The notes under the pieces were generated by a model. It searched no databases and was not told the DNA's origin. It was given only the letters and a program-made list of their open reading frames with translations. Below are positions 54,044 to 63,087 of a stretch of DNA of 64,000 nt, one piece after another (the first letter of the stretch is position 1; every line of letters starts with the position of its first letter). The translations under genes were made by a program, and so were the position numbers. This stretch comes from JABDMD01 sp965203475 (lineage in GTDB: Bacteria > Pseudomonadota > Gammaproteobacteria > UBA4575), in contig OZ241890.1 of NCBI GenBank assembly GCA_965203475.1, positions 682,001 to 746,000 of the forward strand, in the 5' to 3' direction.

Positions 54044-54549
54044 TTGGATTGATCAAATATTGACCGTTTGAGACTAGAAAACAAGCATTTATCGTTAATA
54101 TCTACAGTTATAGGGGAGTGTCTTTCTGATATTTACCTCAATATTAAAAGAGAGAACGTGAGCTAAGGGTGCTTGTGTTTTTTGGTTTACCCTCAAACGT
54201 AAAAAAAGCCAATATCTATAGCTGAGTCTTATGGCTAAGCTGGATAAAAACTGAGTATGGTAGTCATAAGTTATTGATTTTATTAGATAGTCATCCCAAA
54301 TCACCGAGAATAAATGAACTGGTCACGTGAGACGGATCGGTAATCCCATCATACGAATCAATGAGTTAAAAGCATTCTTAACTGCCAAAAAGTGGTTAAG
54401 GGTAGGGCAAAATTCAACTCAGCAAGATAAAAATAGTGGGCCTCAGCGCAAGAAATTTTGCAATTATTTTCATACACTCAATGTAAACCATGAATAATTA
54501 GTGGCTATTAGTTGCATATAGGAAACTTTTAAGTTATTCTGTGTTCAAA
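54044..54549. other. Gap between tRNA-Cys and the RelE/Xre pair
   Basis: About 500 bases without a supported gene. A frame at about 54345-54498 reads NPIIRINELKAFLTAKKWLR but has no clear start or known homologue. No repeat of the tRNA-Cys 3' end was found. Confidence 0.3.
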
Positions 54550-54822
54550 ATGTACAAAGTGGAATATGAGAGGGATGCCAGAAAAGGCCTTGCAGCCATG
54601 CCAAAAAAGGACCGTGTGGCTCTGATTGAAAAGATTAATGCTCTGAAGCAAGATCCTTACAAAGCATCTGGAGTAAAAAAACTAAAAGGCCGACCAGGCT
54701 ACAGAATTAGACATAGACATAGACATAGACATAGAGATTGGAGAGCAATTTATACAGTTAACAACAATGAAGTAATGATTTTAGTAATTGATATAGATAA
54801 ACGAGATAAGGTGTACAAATGA
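54550..54822 (+). CDS. RelE/ParE-family toxin with an expanded Arg-His repeat
   Basis: A 90-residue toxin from ATG 54550 (GTG 54541 is three codons earlier). The fold signature KVEYERDARKGLAAMPKKDR, VKKLKGRPGYRIR and DWRAIYTVNNNEVMILVIDI matches RelE/ParE proteins, which cleave mRNA at the ribosome or poison gyrase. Between the YRIR strand and DWRAIY the usual short turn is replaced by four HR units encoded by a hexanucleotide repeat. It overlaps the antitoxin by four bases (ATGA). Confidence 0.87.
   Translation: MYKVEYERDARKGLAAMPKKDRVALIEKINALKQDPYKASGVKKLKGRPGYRIRHRHRHRHRDWRAIYTVNNNEVMILVIDIDKRDKVYK
54709..54732 (+). repeat. Hexanucleotide repeat (AGACAT)4 inside the RelE gene
   Basis: Four perfect copies of AGACAT encode alternating Arg-His. 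The unit is a multiple of three, so length changes keep the frame but lengthen or shorten a surface loop next to the conserved DWR segment. Confidence 0.95.
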
Positions 54823-55193
54823 TTAATGTTCAATATATGAAATTAAACGAAAAGGAATATGCCTTAATTCCAAAAGAGGACTTTGAAGACATATTAGATG
54901 TTATGGCTTATGACAAGGCGATTGAAGCAATCGAAAAAAGTGGAAGTGACCCTGTGCCTTCCGAAATTATCGATCGTTTGTTTTTATCAGAAGAAAGCCC
55001 ATTAAAAATTTGGCGTGAATTTCGTGGTTTGAAAGCAACTGAATTGGCTAAAATTTCTGGTCAAGATAAAGGGTATATATCAAAACTTGAAAATAACCGA
55101 GATGCGCTTATAAAAGCAGGTTCCGGAAAAATTTCAAAACTTGCGGCAGCACTAAATATAAGTATGGATGATTTAATATTTAGTGATAGTTAA
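54819..55193 (+). CDS. Xre-family HTH antitoxin
   Basis: A 124-residue protein. An N-terminal segment that probably wraps the toxin (LNEKEYALIPKEDFEDILDV) precedes a Cro/C1 helix-turn-helix (WREFRGLKATELAKISGQDK, GYISKLENNRD) and dimer helices. Toxin-first order with a higBA-like layout. It neutralises the RelE-type toxin and represses the operon. Confidence 0.87.
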   Translation: MINVQYMKLNEKEYALIPKEDFEDILDVMAYDKAIEAIEKSGSDPVPSEIIDRLFLSEESPLKIWREFRGLKATELAKISGQDKGYISKLENNRDALIKAGSGKISKLAAALNISMDDLIFSDS

Positions 55194-55241
55194 CTAGAGG
55201 AAGATAATAGAAGTTGAGCAATATCAATAAATAGAAAGTAT

Positions 55242-55402
55242 GTGTTAATCAAATCCGCATTTACGGATACCGTGGTTAAAGCTACATTATCGATTCACAA
55301 TGTAATTGATAAGAGAAAATACAATGAAGCGCTAATAAAAAAGTAATACTTGAAAGTGAAGATGGTACAGAGATAGTTGAACAAATCATTACTGAAAGGT
55401 GA
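55242..55402 (+). pseudogene. Short frameshifted coding remnant
   Basis: From GTG 55242 the frame reads LIKSAFTDTVVKATLSIHNV and IDKRKYNEALIKK, stopping at TAA 55344. Shifting frame at the AAAAAA run (55337-55342) continues as VILESEDGTEIVEQIITER to TGA 55400-55402. The joined product of about 53 residues looks protein-like, so a small gene was probably broken by a homopolymer slip. I cannot name the family. Confidence 0.35.
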
Positions 55403-55423
55403 TATCCAAAGAAATTACATTAA

Positions 55424-55939
55424 TTGAAAATTGATAAGCAATCTGGGCCTTTCACCTATAAATATATATCTTATACATCAATCCCTGGAATAAAACTCCC
55501 AGCTAATTCCAAAGATCCATTGGACGTCTATGCATTTTCTGAACTAAATACCAGAGCTTTTTTAACTCATGACTGTGAAAAATTCTTTTTTCATTATGAT
55601 CAAAGTGCCGCAATTGGTACGTTATTACTTACAGGTCTCCATGGTATCAGACGGTTCGGAAAACTTTCAAAATATTGGAATCATATGTTGCAATTTATGC
55701 ATGGACAAGATTGGACATTCAGCAGAAATTTAGAATATGAGTGTCTGAAGGTAAGTAAAAATAGAATAAAAAAGAGCCCTAGTGTTGGTTGCTATCTAAT
55801 TTATGAAGCTGAAGGTGATCTAATAAACCAACCTGAATTGAACAATTGTCGTCGAATTGGAGATATAGGATTTGGTATTGATATTTTAGAAGGTGATTTT
55901 TGTAGAAATCTTTATAAAAGAACATTGAATGGATGTTGA
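55424..55939 (+). CDS. Hypothetical protein
   Basis: A 171-residue protein that I do not recognise, from TTG 55424 or a nearby later start. It is rich in aromatic residues and Cys (HDCEKFFFHYDQ, NLEYECLKVSKN, NNCRRIGDIGFG), has no signal peptide and no strong membrane segment (AAIGTLLLTGLHGI is only mildly hydrophobic). No neighbour explains it; it sits in the accessory region and may be a recent acquisition. Confidence 0.5.
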   Translation: MKIDKQSGPFTYKYISYTSIPGIKLPANSKDPLDVYAFSELNTRAFLTHDCEKFFFHYDQSAAIGTLLLTGLHGIRRFGKLSKYWNHMLQFMHGQDWTFSRNLEYECLKVSKNRIKKSPSVGCYLIYEAEGDLINQPELNNCRRIGDIGFGIDILEGDFCRNLYKRTLNGC

Positions 55940-56532
55940 TGAAAAAGACTTACCAACAATTGAAGTTCAGTCATTATTTTGCAAATACTTGAAGTTATGC
56001 CAAAATATTTAATATCTATACTAGAAAGTCATAAAATTGATGTTTGGTAATACCATCTGGTTATGCATGCCAGATTCTATATTCCAAGTATATAATGACT
56101 GCTATCGACAAAGTTCATTAATAAACGTTTCGATATTGCAACAGCCTGACTGTTGAAAATGTTTTCATGTATAACGTTTGAGTTTAATTCAATATTAGCC
56201 CAAGTCGGCCACCATTAAATCAAAGAATATCAATCTCATTGGCAGCAGAAATATGCAATACGTATTATCAATAAATGTTGATATAGAATTTGCATTTAAT
56301 TTATTAAACAGTGTCATATTATTTTTTTACCATAAAAATAAATAACTAATTACTTATGGGAATGATAAATAAGTTTGTAATTATTTTATTACTTCTAATA
56401 GTATAGATACTCATGTTGACTTCCTTATAAAAGGATATATAGATTTAAAATAATATAACTAGTAACTTGCGAATATGTAATCAGCAAATAAGTTACATAA
56501 AATATTAAAAATTCAGGAAAGATATTCTTAAA
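55940..56532. other. Long AT-rich gap before cbbY
   Basis: About 590 very AT-rich bases with many short stops in all frames. I see no gene, tRNA or clear repeat. It must contain the cbbY promoter and marks the junction of the accessory region with the carbon-fixation locus. Confidence 0.4.
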
Positions 56533-57288
56533 TTGAAATTAACAACTTTAATTTTTGATGTTGATGGCACATTGGCTGAAACTGAAGAAATACATCGTTA
56601 TTCATTTAATCAAGCATTTCAACAGGCAGGCTTAAACTGGAAGTGGTCAAAGGAGCTATATGGAGATTTACTTGCAATCACTGGCGGTAAAGAGCGTATA
56701 CGCTATTTTGTAGAGCATCATTCTCCACGTTTCAATAAGGTTGAAAACTTATCAGAGTTTATTGCTGAGTTGCATGGGGTAAAAACAAATATATATCTGA
56801 AAACACTAAATGCTGGTGATATTCCGTTGCGTGTAGGGGTATCGCGCCTTATTAAAGAGGCTCGTGAATCAAAGGTACGCTTGGCAATCGCTACGACAAC
56901 TACGTATAGCAATATTGTAGTATTGTTAGAGAATAGTTTAGCAAGGGATGCTATAGGTTGGTTTGATGTAATAGCGGCAGGTGATTCAGTTGTTAATAAA
57001 AAACCAGCACCAGATATTTACCAATATACTCTTAAGCAGCTTGGTGAGAAGCCAGAGTCATGTCTTGCCATTGAAGACTCAGAAAATGGATTGATTTCAG
57101 CGTCAAAATCTGGAATTAAAACTGTAATAACAATTAGTGAATATACGCAAAACCATAATTTCAAAGGAGCAGAACTTGTGGTTAACCATTTGGGCGAACA
57201 GACTCAACCTTCGACCGAAATCTCAGGATTATTGGGCGCAAAAACTTATGTAGATATTGGCCTACTTGCGCATATCTGCGAAAACTAA
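56533..57288 (+). CDS. cbbY: HAD-family phosphatase CbbY
   Basis: A 251-residue HAD hydrolase. The nucleophile motif FDVDGTLAETEEIHR with an extended TEE..HR is characteristic of CbbY; motif II and III are LAIATTTT, NKKPAPDIY and IEDSENGLISA. In Rhodobacter CbbY degrades xylulose-1,5-bisphosphate, a misfire product that inhibits RuBisCO. The start is TTG 56533 with AGGAAA upstream. It supports a red-type RuBisCO context. Confidence 0.9.
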   Translation: MKLTTLIFDVDGTLAETEEIHRYSFNQAFQQAGLNWKWSKELYGDLLAITGGKERIRYFVEHHSPRFNKVENLSEFIAELHGVKTNIYLKTLNAGDIPLRVGVSRLIKEARESKVRLAIATTTTYSNIVVLLENSLARDAIGWFDVIAAGDSVVNKKPAPDIYQYTLKQLGEKPESCLAIEDSENGLISASKSGIKTVITISEYTQNHNFKGAELVVNHLGEQTQPSTEISGLLGAKTYVDIGLLAHICEN

Positions 57289-57300
57289 ATGTAGAAAAGT

Positions 57301-57753
57301 TTAACTCACAAATTGTGAATACTCTTGTTTGACGTATTCTTTAGCAAAGATGTCTGTGACTAAATGTAAAAATTCAATATCACACTCGGAGTTCACGGTT
57401 TTAATAATATCTTTGAATTCTGGATCATTAGATTTACTATACTCGTAAAAGTCATGCAGTGATTTAATTAATTTGGGAAATATTTTTTCTGCTATTTCAA
57501 GTGAAGATCTCTCATTAATAATGACACAGTGCGATTCTAAATGTTTAACAAGTCCTTCTAGTAATAAACTATTTATAAGAGTTTTATCCAGCTTTGGATG
57601 AGATAGTATTTCTGCGCAGGCGAGTGCAGCAGTTGCCGCATTACGTGTAAATGCAATTGAAGCATATCCTTTTGGAGAATAAGTCTCTTTTAAGCTTTTA
57701 GTTATACAGAGTTTTTCTGGAACTAAATTTGAGATTAAAAAACCTAATAACAT
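57301..57753 (-). CDS. Orphan hypothetical protein in the cbb locus
   Basis: A 150-residue helical, probably soluble protein on the minus strand between cbbY and the phosphoglycolate phosphatase. Features: a short hydrophobic start (LLGFLISNLV), TRNAATAALACAEILSHPKL and an acidic C-terminal half. No family recognised. It is 12 bases from the convergent cbbY end. Its frame is clean and the opposite strand has none. Confidence 0.55.
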   Translation of the reverse strand: MLLGFLISNLVPEKLCITKSLKETYSPKGYASIAFTRNAATAALACAEILSHPKLDKTLINSLLLEGLVKHLESHCVIINERSSLEIAEKIFPKLIKSLHDFYEYSKSNDPEFKDIIKTVNSECDIEFLHLVTDIFAKEYVKQEYSQFVS

Positions 57754-57989
57754 TTAAGTTTCCCATATGCATTATTGAAAATTACTAATAACGTAAAATT
57801 AACCTTGAGTCACGATAGTTACTCTACTTTAACGATTATAATTTTAATAATAAATATTAATTTCTGAATCCATAACTTAATGTTATATACATACTTAAAA
57901 TGGATGCTTTATTGCTATTTGGTATATGTTTTTGGCCCTATTTCTTTTTTACCCTTTACGCATCACGATAATTATGAAATATAAGAAAT

Positions 57990-58685
57990 ATGAAAAATAA
58001 TTCGACCAAGTTGATCATTTTAGATTTGGACGGGACTCTTATCGACACTGCTGCAGATTTAGCATATTGCATAAATTTGGCCATGATTAAATTAGATTTA
58101 CCTAGTCAATCCTTGGAGAAAGTAAAAAGTTTAATTGGTAATGGAGTGCATAAGTTAGTGGAAGATATTTTGATAGAAGCGCTTGGAAAAGAGCCAGAGG
58201 ATAGACAGATTACACAGGCATATAATCTGTTTATTGAGTTTTATAAGGAAAATTTAACAACAAACAGCTGTTTATACCCTGCCGTATTTAATAGTCTAGA
58301 ATATTTTAAATCTATAAATAAGAAGTTGGTTTGTATTACAAATAAATTAGAGATGTTTACTTTACCATTGCTGAAGCACACTAAAATTCATAAATATTTT
58401 GATTTGATCCTATCAGGTGACTCTTTGACAAAGAAAAAACCTGATCCTTTTCCGTTAGAATATGCCTGTAGGCAGCTAGATGTCTCAACAAAACAAAGCA
58501 TAATGGTGGGTGATTCAGGAAATGATATATTGTCTGCTAGGCGCGCTGGCATCAAGTCAGTTGGTATGTGCTATGGGTATACTGAAGTAAATGAACTCAT
58601 AAAGCATAAGCCCGATATTGTTTTAGATTCGTTTCAACAATTACGAGAGCATGTAGATCTAGAATCAACAGAATTGCACAGCTAA
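57990..58685 (+). CDS. Phosphoglycolate phosphatase (Gph/CbbZ-like)
   Basis: A 231-residue HAD phosphatase: LDLDGTLIDTAADLAY is the nucleophile motif, ITNKLEMFTLPLL motif II, and KKKPDPFPLEYA plus MVGDSGNDILSARRAG motifs III/IV. The sequence resembles Gph, which hydrolyses the RuBisCO oxygenation product 2-phosphoglycolate to glycolate. The window also encodes glycolate oxidase GlcDEF, completing the first salvage steps. It converges on cbbR. Confidence 0.88.
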   Translation: MKNNSTKLIILDLDGTLIDTAADLAYCINLAMIKLDLPSQSLEKVKSLIGNGVHKLVEDILIEALGKEPEDRQITQAYNLFIEFYKENLTTNSCLYPAVFNSLEYFKSINKKLVCITNKLEMFTLPLLKHTKIHKYFDLILSGDSLTKKKPDPFPLEYACRQLDVSTKQSIMVGDSGNDILSARRAGIKSVGMCYGYTEVNELIKHKPDIVLDSFQQLREHVDLESTELHS

Positions 58686-58688
58686 AAT

Positions 58689-59588
58689 TTATAATGTTGG
58701 ATGTGCACTAGTAAGTATATATTGTCTGAAAGATTCTGCAGCGATTGAGAGACGTTTTCCTTTCCGATAAATGATATGCCATTTACGCATAATTGGAAAA
58801 CCTTTCACATCTAAAACTTTTAATTTTTTTGCCTCTAGTTCCAGCTTTAAAGTATGTAGTGAAACTATACCTAGACCGAGACCGGCTTCGACGCTAAGTT
58901 TAATAGCTTCTACACTATTCATTTCAATTGTACTAACAAGTTTAAAATTCTTTTTTTCGATGAAATATCTTTCAATTGCTGTACGTGTTCCTGAACCAAC
59001 TTCACGCATAATAAGTGGGTCATCTTTTAGCTTTCTTAATGGGATATTACTTTCGTTTACTAGAGGATGTGAAATAGGTGCAATAATTACGAGAGGATTT
59101 TCCATAAAAGGTTCTGATATCAAATCCATGTCATCAGGTGGAGAGCCCATTAACACTAAATCTGTTTCGTTTGCTTCTAATTTTGCTACCAATGCTGCGC
59201 GGTTAGTTACATCTAGATGGACGCGAACATGTGAATACTGTTGGCAAAACTTTGATAGTAAATTTGCAGCAAAATAGTTAACAGTGGTTGCAACAGATAT
59301 TTGTAGTAATCCACCTTCAATGCCTTTTAAATCATCTAATTCTTTTTCTGCCTCAATCAATTGTCTGCGTATTTCACTGCTATAGCGCAGCGTAACTTTA
59401 CCCGCTTCTGTTAAATAAATGCTTTTCCCTAATTGTTCAAACAGAGGTAAGCCTATAACCCCTTCTAATTGTTTAACCTGCATTGATACCGCGGGTTGAG
59501 TTAGAAATAATTCCTGAGCTGCATTGGTAAAACTTAAATGTTTTGCGACTGACTCAAATACTTGCAACTGTCGGAATGTAATATTCAT
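58689..59588 (-). CDS. cbbR: LysR-type regulator CbbR
   Basis: A 299-residue LysR regulator: N-terminal helix-turn-helix (FTNAAQELFLTQPAVSMQVK), a linker helix and two effector subdomains (RMREVGSGTRTAIERYF-like region seen as IMREVGSGTRTAIERYF). It is divergent from cbbL, the standard position of CbbR, which activates cbb operons in response to metabolites such as RuBP. It shares its promoter region with cbbLS. Confidence 0.93.
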   Translation of the reverse strand: MNITFRQLQVFESVAKHLSFTNAAQELFLTQPAVSMQVKQLEGVIGLPLFEQLGKSIYLTEAGKVTLRYSSEIRRQLIEAEKELDDLKGIEGGLLQISVATTVNYFAANLLSKFCQQYSHVRVHLDVTNRAALVAKLEANETDLVLMGSPPDDMDLISEPFMENPLVIIAPISHPLVNESNIPLRKLKDDPLIMREVGSGTRTAIERYFIEKKNFKLVSTIEMNSVEAIKLSVEAGLGLGIVSLHTLKLELEAKKLKVLDVKGFPIMRKWHIIYRKGKRLSIAAESFRQYILTSAHPTL

Positions 59589-59920
59589 AAATAATACCTT
59601 ATAGTATCTATAATATTATACTTATTAAATTATAGTAATTTTCCCATAAAAATAGTCTGATAAATTTTAGAATATTAGCAAATATAGTGTAGATATAGGC
59701 ATAAATATCTAATTCAGAATTGAAATTCAATAAGTAATCGCTTATTAAAGTGATAATTATAATTGAATATTATTTATAACACATATTGATAAAGTAACAC
59801 CACAATGTTGTTCCGGCTAATTTGGTACTCCATCTCAAATTAAACGGATTTTTCGAAACCTTAAATCTAATTAGTTGGAACGACACCAAATTTAAAAAGC
59901 AGTTATGGAGAGATACCTCT
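59589..59920. promoter_or_regulatory. cbbR/cbbL divergent control region
   Basis: 332 very AT-rich bases between the divergent starts. Symmetric elements that could bind CbbR (T-N11-A type) are TATAG-TAT-CTATA (59600-59612, just before cbbR), ATTGAA-A-TTCAAT (59719-59731) and AATAAG-N6-CTTATT (59729-59746), the last two overlapping. The cbbL ribosome binding site GGAGAGA lies nine bases before ATG 59921. Which element is used is not known. Confidence 0.45.
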
Positions 59921-61372
59921 ATGTCAAAAGTTATTACAGGAAATGAGCGTTATAAATCGGGTGTATTGGAGTACAAACAAATGGGGTATTGGGACTCTGA
60001 TTATGAACCATTAGATACTGATTTGATTTGTCTTTTTAGAATTACCCCACAAGAAGGTGTTGATCCAGTGGAAGCTGCAGCAGCTGTGGCAGGTGAGTCA
60101 TCAACCGCAACCTGGACCGTCGTATGGACGGATAGATTAACTGCATGCGAGTTATATCGCGCAAAGGCATATCGCGTAGACCCTGTTCCCAATACCAAAG
60201 ATCAATATTTTGCCTACATTGCTTATGACTTGGATTTATTTGAACCAGGATCTATAGCAAATATGACTGCTTCCATTATTGGAAATGTATTTGGATTCAA
60301 AGCGCTTAAAGCATTGCGTCTTGAAGATATGAGAATACCTGTTGCATATATGAAAACATTTCAAGGACCCGCAACTGGAATTGTGGTTGAAAGAGAACGC
60401 TTGGATAAATTTGGCCGTCCAGTATTAGGTGCAACGGTAAAACCAAAACTTGGACTCTCCGGTCGCAATTATGGACGTGTTGTGTATGAAGCATTAAAAG
60501 GTGGATTGGATTTTACAAAAGATGACGAAAATATTAATTCGCAGCCATTCATGCATTGGCGTGATCGATTCTTATATTGCATGGAGGCTGTTAATCGTGC
60601 TCAAGCTATGACGGGTGAAGTGAAGGGAACTTACCTAAATGTTACTGCGGCTACTATGGAAGATATGTACGAACGTGCAGAGTTCGCCAGGGAATTAGGA
60701 TCGGTAATTGTGATGATCGATTTAGTTATTGGTTACACCGCAATACAGTCCATGGCGAAGTGGGCACGTAAGAACAACATGATTTTACATTTACATCGTG
60801 CTGGACATGGTACTTACACAAGACAAAAAAATCATGGGGTGAGCTTTCGGGTAATAGGCAAATGGATGCGCATGGCAGGTGTTGACCATATTCATGCGGG
60901 TACTGTAGTGGGCAAGCTTGAAGGTGATCCGCGTACCGTTGCAGGAATATATGATGTTCTGCGCGAAACACATAATCCAAAAAATTTAGAGCATGGAATT
61001 TTCTTTGACCAAGATTGGGCTTCATTAAATAAAACGATGCCTGTTGCATCCGGTGGAATTCATGCAGGGCAAATGCATCAATTAGTTCACTATTTAGGTG
61101 AAGATGTAGTACTGCAATTTGGTGGCGGTACTATCGGCCATCCGATGGGTATTGAAGCAGGGGCGATTGCAAATCGCGTAGCACTTGAAACTATGATACT
61201 GGCAAGAAATGAAGGTAGAGACTATATGAATGAAGGTCCAGAAATATTAAAACAAGCTGCGAAATCCTGTAAGCCATTACAGGCAGCACTCGATACCTGG
61301 AAAGATATCACTTTCAACTACGAATCTACGGATACACCAGATTTCGTACCTCTCGAAACTGCTGCTGCTTAA
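59921..61372 (+). CDS. cbbL: RuBisCO large subunit, red type (form IC)
   Basis: A 483-residue large subunit fixing CO2 onto ribulose-1,5-bisphosphate. ATG 59921 is preferred over an upstream in-frame TTG/GTG because of GGAGA and family length. Catalytic residues are in KPKLGLSGRNYGR (K), GGLDFTKDDENINSQPF (carbamylated K and metal D/E), LHLHRAGHGTY (H) and VASGGIHAGQM. SRNYGR-type and long loop features match red-type enzymes that need CbbX. It begins the cbbLSX operon. Confidence 0.97.
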   Translation: MSKVITGNERYKSGVLEYKQMGYWDSDYEPLDTDLICLFRITPQEGVDPVEAAAAVAGESSTATWTVVWTDRLTACELYRAKAYRVDPVPNTKDQYFAYIAYDLDLFEPGSIANMTASIIGNVFGFKALKALRLEDMRIPVAYMKTFQGPATGIVVERERLDKFGRPVLGATVKPKLGLSGRNYGRVVYEALKGGLDFTKDDENINSQPFMHWRDRFLYCMEAVNRAQAMTGEVKGTYLNVTAATMEDMYERAEFARELGSVIVMIDLVIGYTAIQSMAKWARKNNMILHLHRAGHGTYTRQKNHGVSFRVIGKWMRMAGVDHIHAGTVVGKLEGDPRTVAGIYDVLRETHNPKNLEHGIFFDQDWASLNKTMPVASGGIHAGQMHQLVHYLGEDVVLQFGGGTIGHPMGIEAGAIANRVALETMILARNEGRDYMNEGPEILKQAAKSCKPLQAALDTWKDITFNYESTDTPDFVPLETAAA

Positions 61373-61391
61373 ACATAAAAGGATCATCACT

Positions 61392-61811
61392 ATGCGAATA
61401 ACTCAAGGAACATTTTCATTTTTACCTGATTTAACAGACGACCAGATAAAGAAACAGATTAAGTATTGTTTAGACAATAGCTTTGCTGTGAGTGTTGAAT
61501 ACACTGACGATCCACACCCACGTAATACATATTGGGAGATGTGGGGTATGCCTATGTTTGATCTTAAAGATCCTGCAGGCGTCATGCTTGAAATTAATGA
61601 ATGTCGAGCAACATATCCTAATCATTATATTCGTGTTGCAGCATTTGATAGTAAACGCGGTACAGAAAGTTTACGACTGTCATTTATTGTAAATCGCCCA
61701 TCCGATGAGCCTGGATTCCAACTTCAGCGTACAGAGGAAAATGGACGCACCATTCGTTACACCACACACGCATATGCTACACAAAAACCTACAGGCAAGA
61801 GGTATGAGTGA
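61392..61811 (+). CDS. cbbS: RuBisCO small subunit, red type
   Basis: A 139-residue small subunit. The core runs TQGTFSFLPDLTDDQIKKQI to YWEMWGMPMFD; the C-terminal extension (LQRTEENGRTIRYTTHAYAT) is the beta-hairpin tail found only in red-type enzymes. Located 19 bases behind cbbL. Confidence 0.96.
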   Translation: MRITQGTFSFLPDLTDDQIKKQIKYCLDNSFAVSVEYTDDPHPRNTYWEMWGMPMFDLKDPAGVMLEINECRATYPNHYIRVAAFDSKRGTESLRLSFIVNRPSDEPGFQLQRTEENGRTIRYTTHAYATQKPTGKRYE

Positions 61812-62788
61812 GTAATGCAACTATAAAAAAGGTGGATACAACTGCACATGCTGGATCAAATGAAAAATTTATAGATCTGCAAGCAGAATTTGATACTTCA
61901 AATGTCCAAGAAGTTCTTGATCAACTTGATCAAGAACTTATTGGTTTAATGCCAGTAAAAACTCGTATACGCGAAATTGCTGCGTTGTTATTAGTTGATC
62001 GTGTACGCAAATCTTTTGAACTTACATCTGAAACGCCTACTTTGCATATGAGTTTTACAGGTAATCCTGGTACAGGTAAAACTACAATTGCGATGCGAAT
62101 GGCAGAAATTTTGCACCGTTTAGAATACGTGCGTGAAGGGCATCTTATATCGGTCACACGCGATGATTTGGTTGGTCAGTATATTGGCCATACTGCACCT
62201 AAAACGAAAGAAGTTATTAAAAAAGCTATGGGCGGGGTGCTGTTTATCGATGAAGCTTATTACCTCTATCGTCCAGAAAATGAGCGAGATTATGGACAAG
62301 AAGCTATTGAAATTCTTTTGCAAGTTATGGAAAACAATCGAGATGACCTGGTCGTAATTTTAGCAGGTTACAAAGAGCGTATGGATACATTTTTTCGAAG
62401 TAATCCGGGGTTTCGTTCGAGGATTGCGCATCATTTAGATTTTCCTGATTACACGGTTGAAGAATTGTTTGCTATAGCGAAACTTATGTTGGCGGAACAA
62501 AACTATCGTTTAAGTGAAGAAGCTGAAGAGGCTGTAAATCAATACATAGATTTACGCATGAAAATGCCTCAGTTTGCTAATGCACGGTCATTGCGAAATG
62601 CCCTAGATCGGGCTCGCTTACGCCAAGCTAATCGGTTATTTAAATCTAGTGCTAACCGTAAACTTACAAAACTAGATTTAATGACTATTGAAGCTGAGGA
62701 TATTTACGCAAGCCGCGTGTTTAGCGAGGGCGCGTTAGATGAAAATCTAATTACATCATCGAACAAGGACATATTAGATTGTGTGTAA
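61808..62788 (+). CDS. cbbX: RuBisCO activase CbbX
   Basis: A 326-residue AAA+ ATPase that remodels inhibited red-type RuBisCO by pulling the C-terminal tail of CbbL. Walker A TFTGNPGTGKTT-like (GNPGTGKTT), Walker B GGVLFIDEAYYL, and a sensor region VVILAGYKERMDTFF. The start is GTG 61808, overlapping the cbbS stop by four bases. Slightly long N terminus compared with Rhodobacter CbbX. Confidence 0.96.
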   Translation: MSNATIKKVDTTAHAGSNEKFIDLQAEFDTSNVQEVLDQLDQELIGLMPVKTRIREIAALLLVDRVRKSFELTSETPTLHMSFTGNPGTGKTTIAMRMAEILHRLEYVREGHLISVTRDDLVGQYIGHTAPKTKEVIKKAMGGVLFIDEAYYLYRPENERDYGQEAIEILLQVMENNRDDLVVILAGYKERMDTFFRSNPGFRSRIAHHLDFPDYTVEELFAIAKLMLAEQNYRLSEEAEEAVNQYIDLRMKMPQFANARSLRNALDRARLRQANRLFKSSANRKLTKLDLMTIEAEDIYASRVFSEGALDENLITSSNKDILDCV

Positions 62789-63025
62789 ATGTTAAATAGT
62801 AATGATATGCAAAACGAAGAACACAAAGACTCAGCATTACCAGATGAAGTTAATAACCGAATTGTTGTTGAGGCAATAAATGATGGCTGGCAAAAATATG
62901 CAGGTCGCAAAGAAAAGATAATCAGTATTAATTCTTTTGAAAAGCTCACATCTGAAAATGAGTCACTAAAATATTTTGGCATTACATCAGAAAACATTAT
63001 GAATGCGGCAAAATCTTACTCTTGA
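62789..63025 (+). CDS. Unknown 78-residue protein between cbbX and the aldolase gene
   Basis: A small acidic N-terminal, otherwise mixed-charge protein starting directly after the cbbX stop (TAA-ATG). The visible core is RIVVEAINDGWQKYAGRKEK, IISINSFEKLTSENESLKY and FGITSENIMNAAKSYS. No family recognised, no signal or membrane segment. It is 62 bases before the aldolase and on the same strand, so it is likely a RuBisCO-operon accessory; role unknown. Confidence 0.65.
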   Translation: MLNSNDMQNEEHKDSALPDEVNNRIVVEAINDGWQKYAGRKEKIISINSFEKLTSENESLKYFGITSENIMNAAKSYS

Positions 63026-63087
63026 TCAAAAGCTAGAGAAAAAAACAGAAGATCATTTGCTACTTGTATAAATAATTAAGGAACCAC

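Noticed and set aside
54044..54549. Degenerate insertion sequence after tRNA-Cys
   Set aside because: I found no terminal inverted repeats, target duplication or transposase motif, so there is no support beyond the absence of genes.
58771..59277. Plus-strand frame within cbbR
   Set aside because: Antisense shadow of an intact LysR gene.
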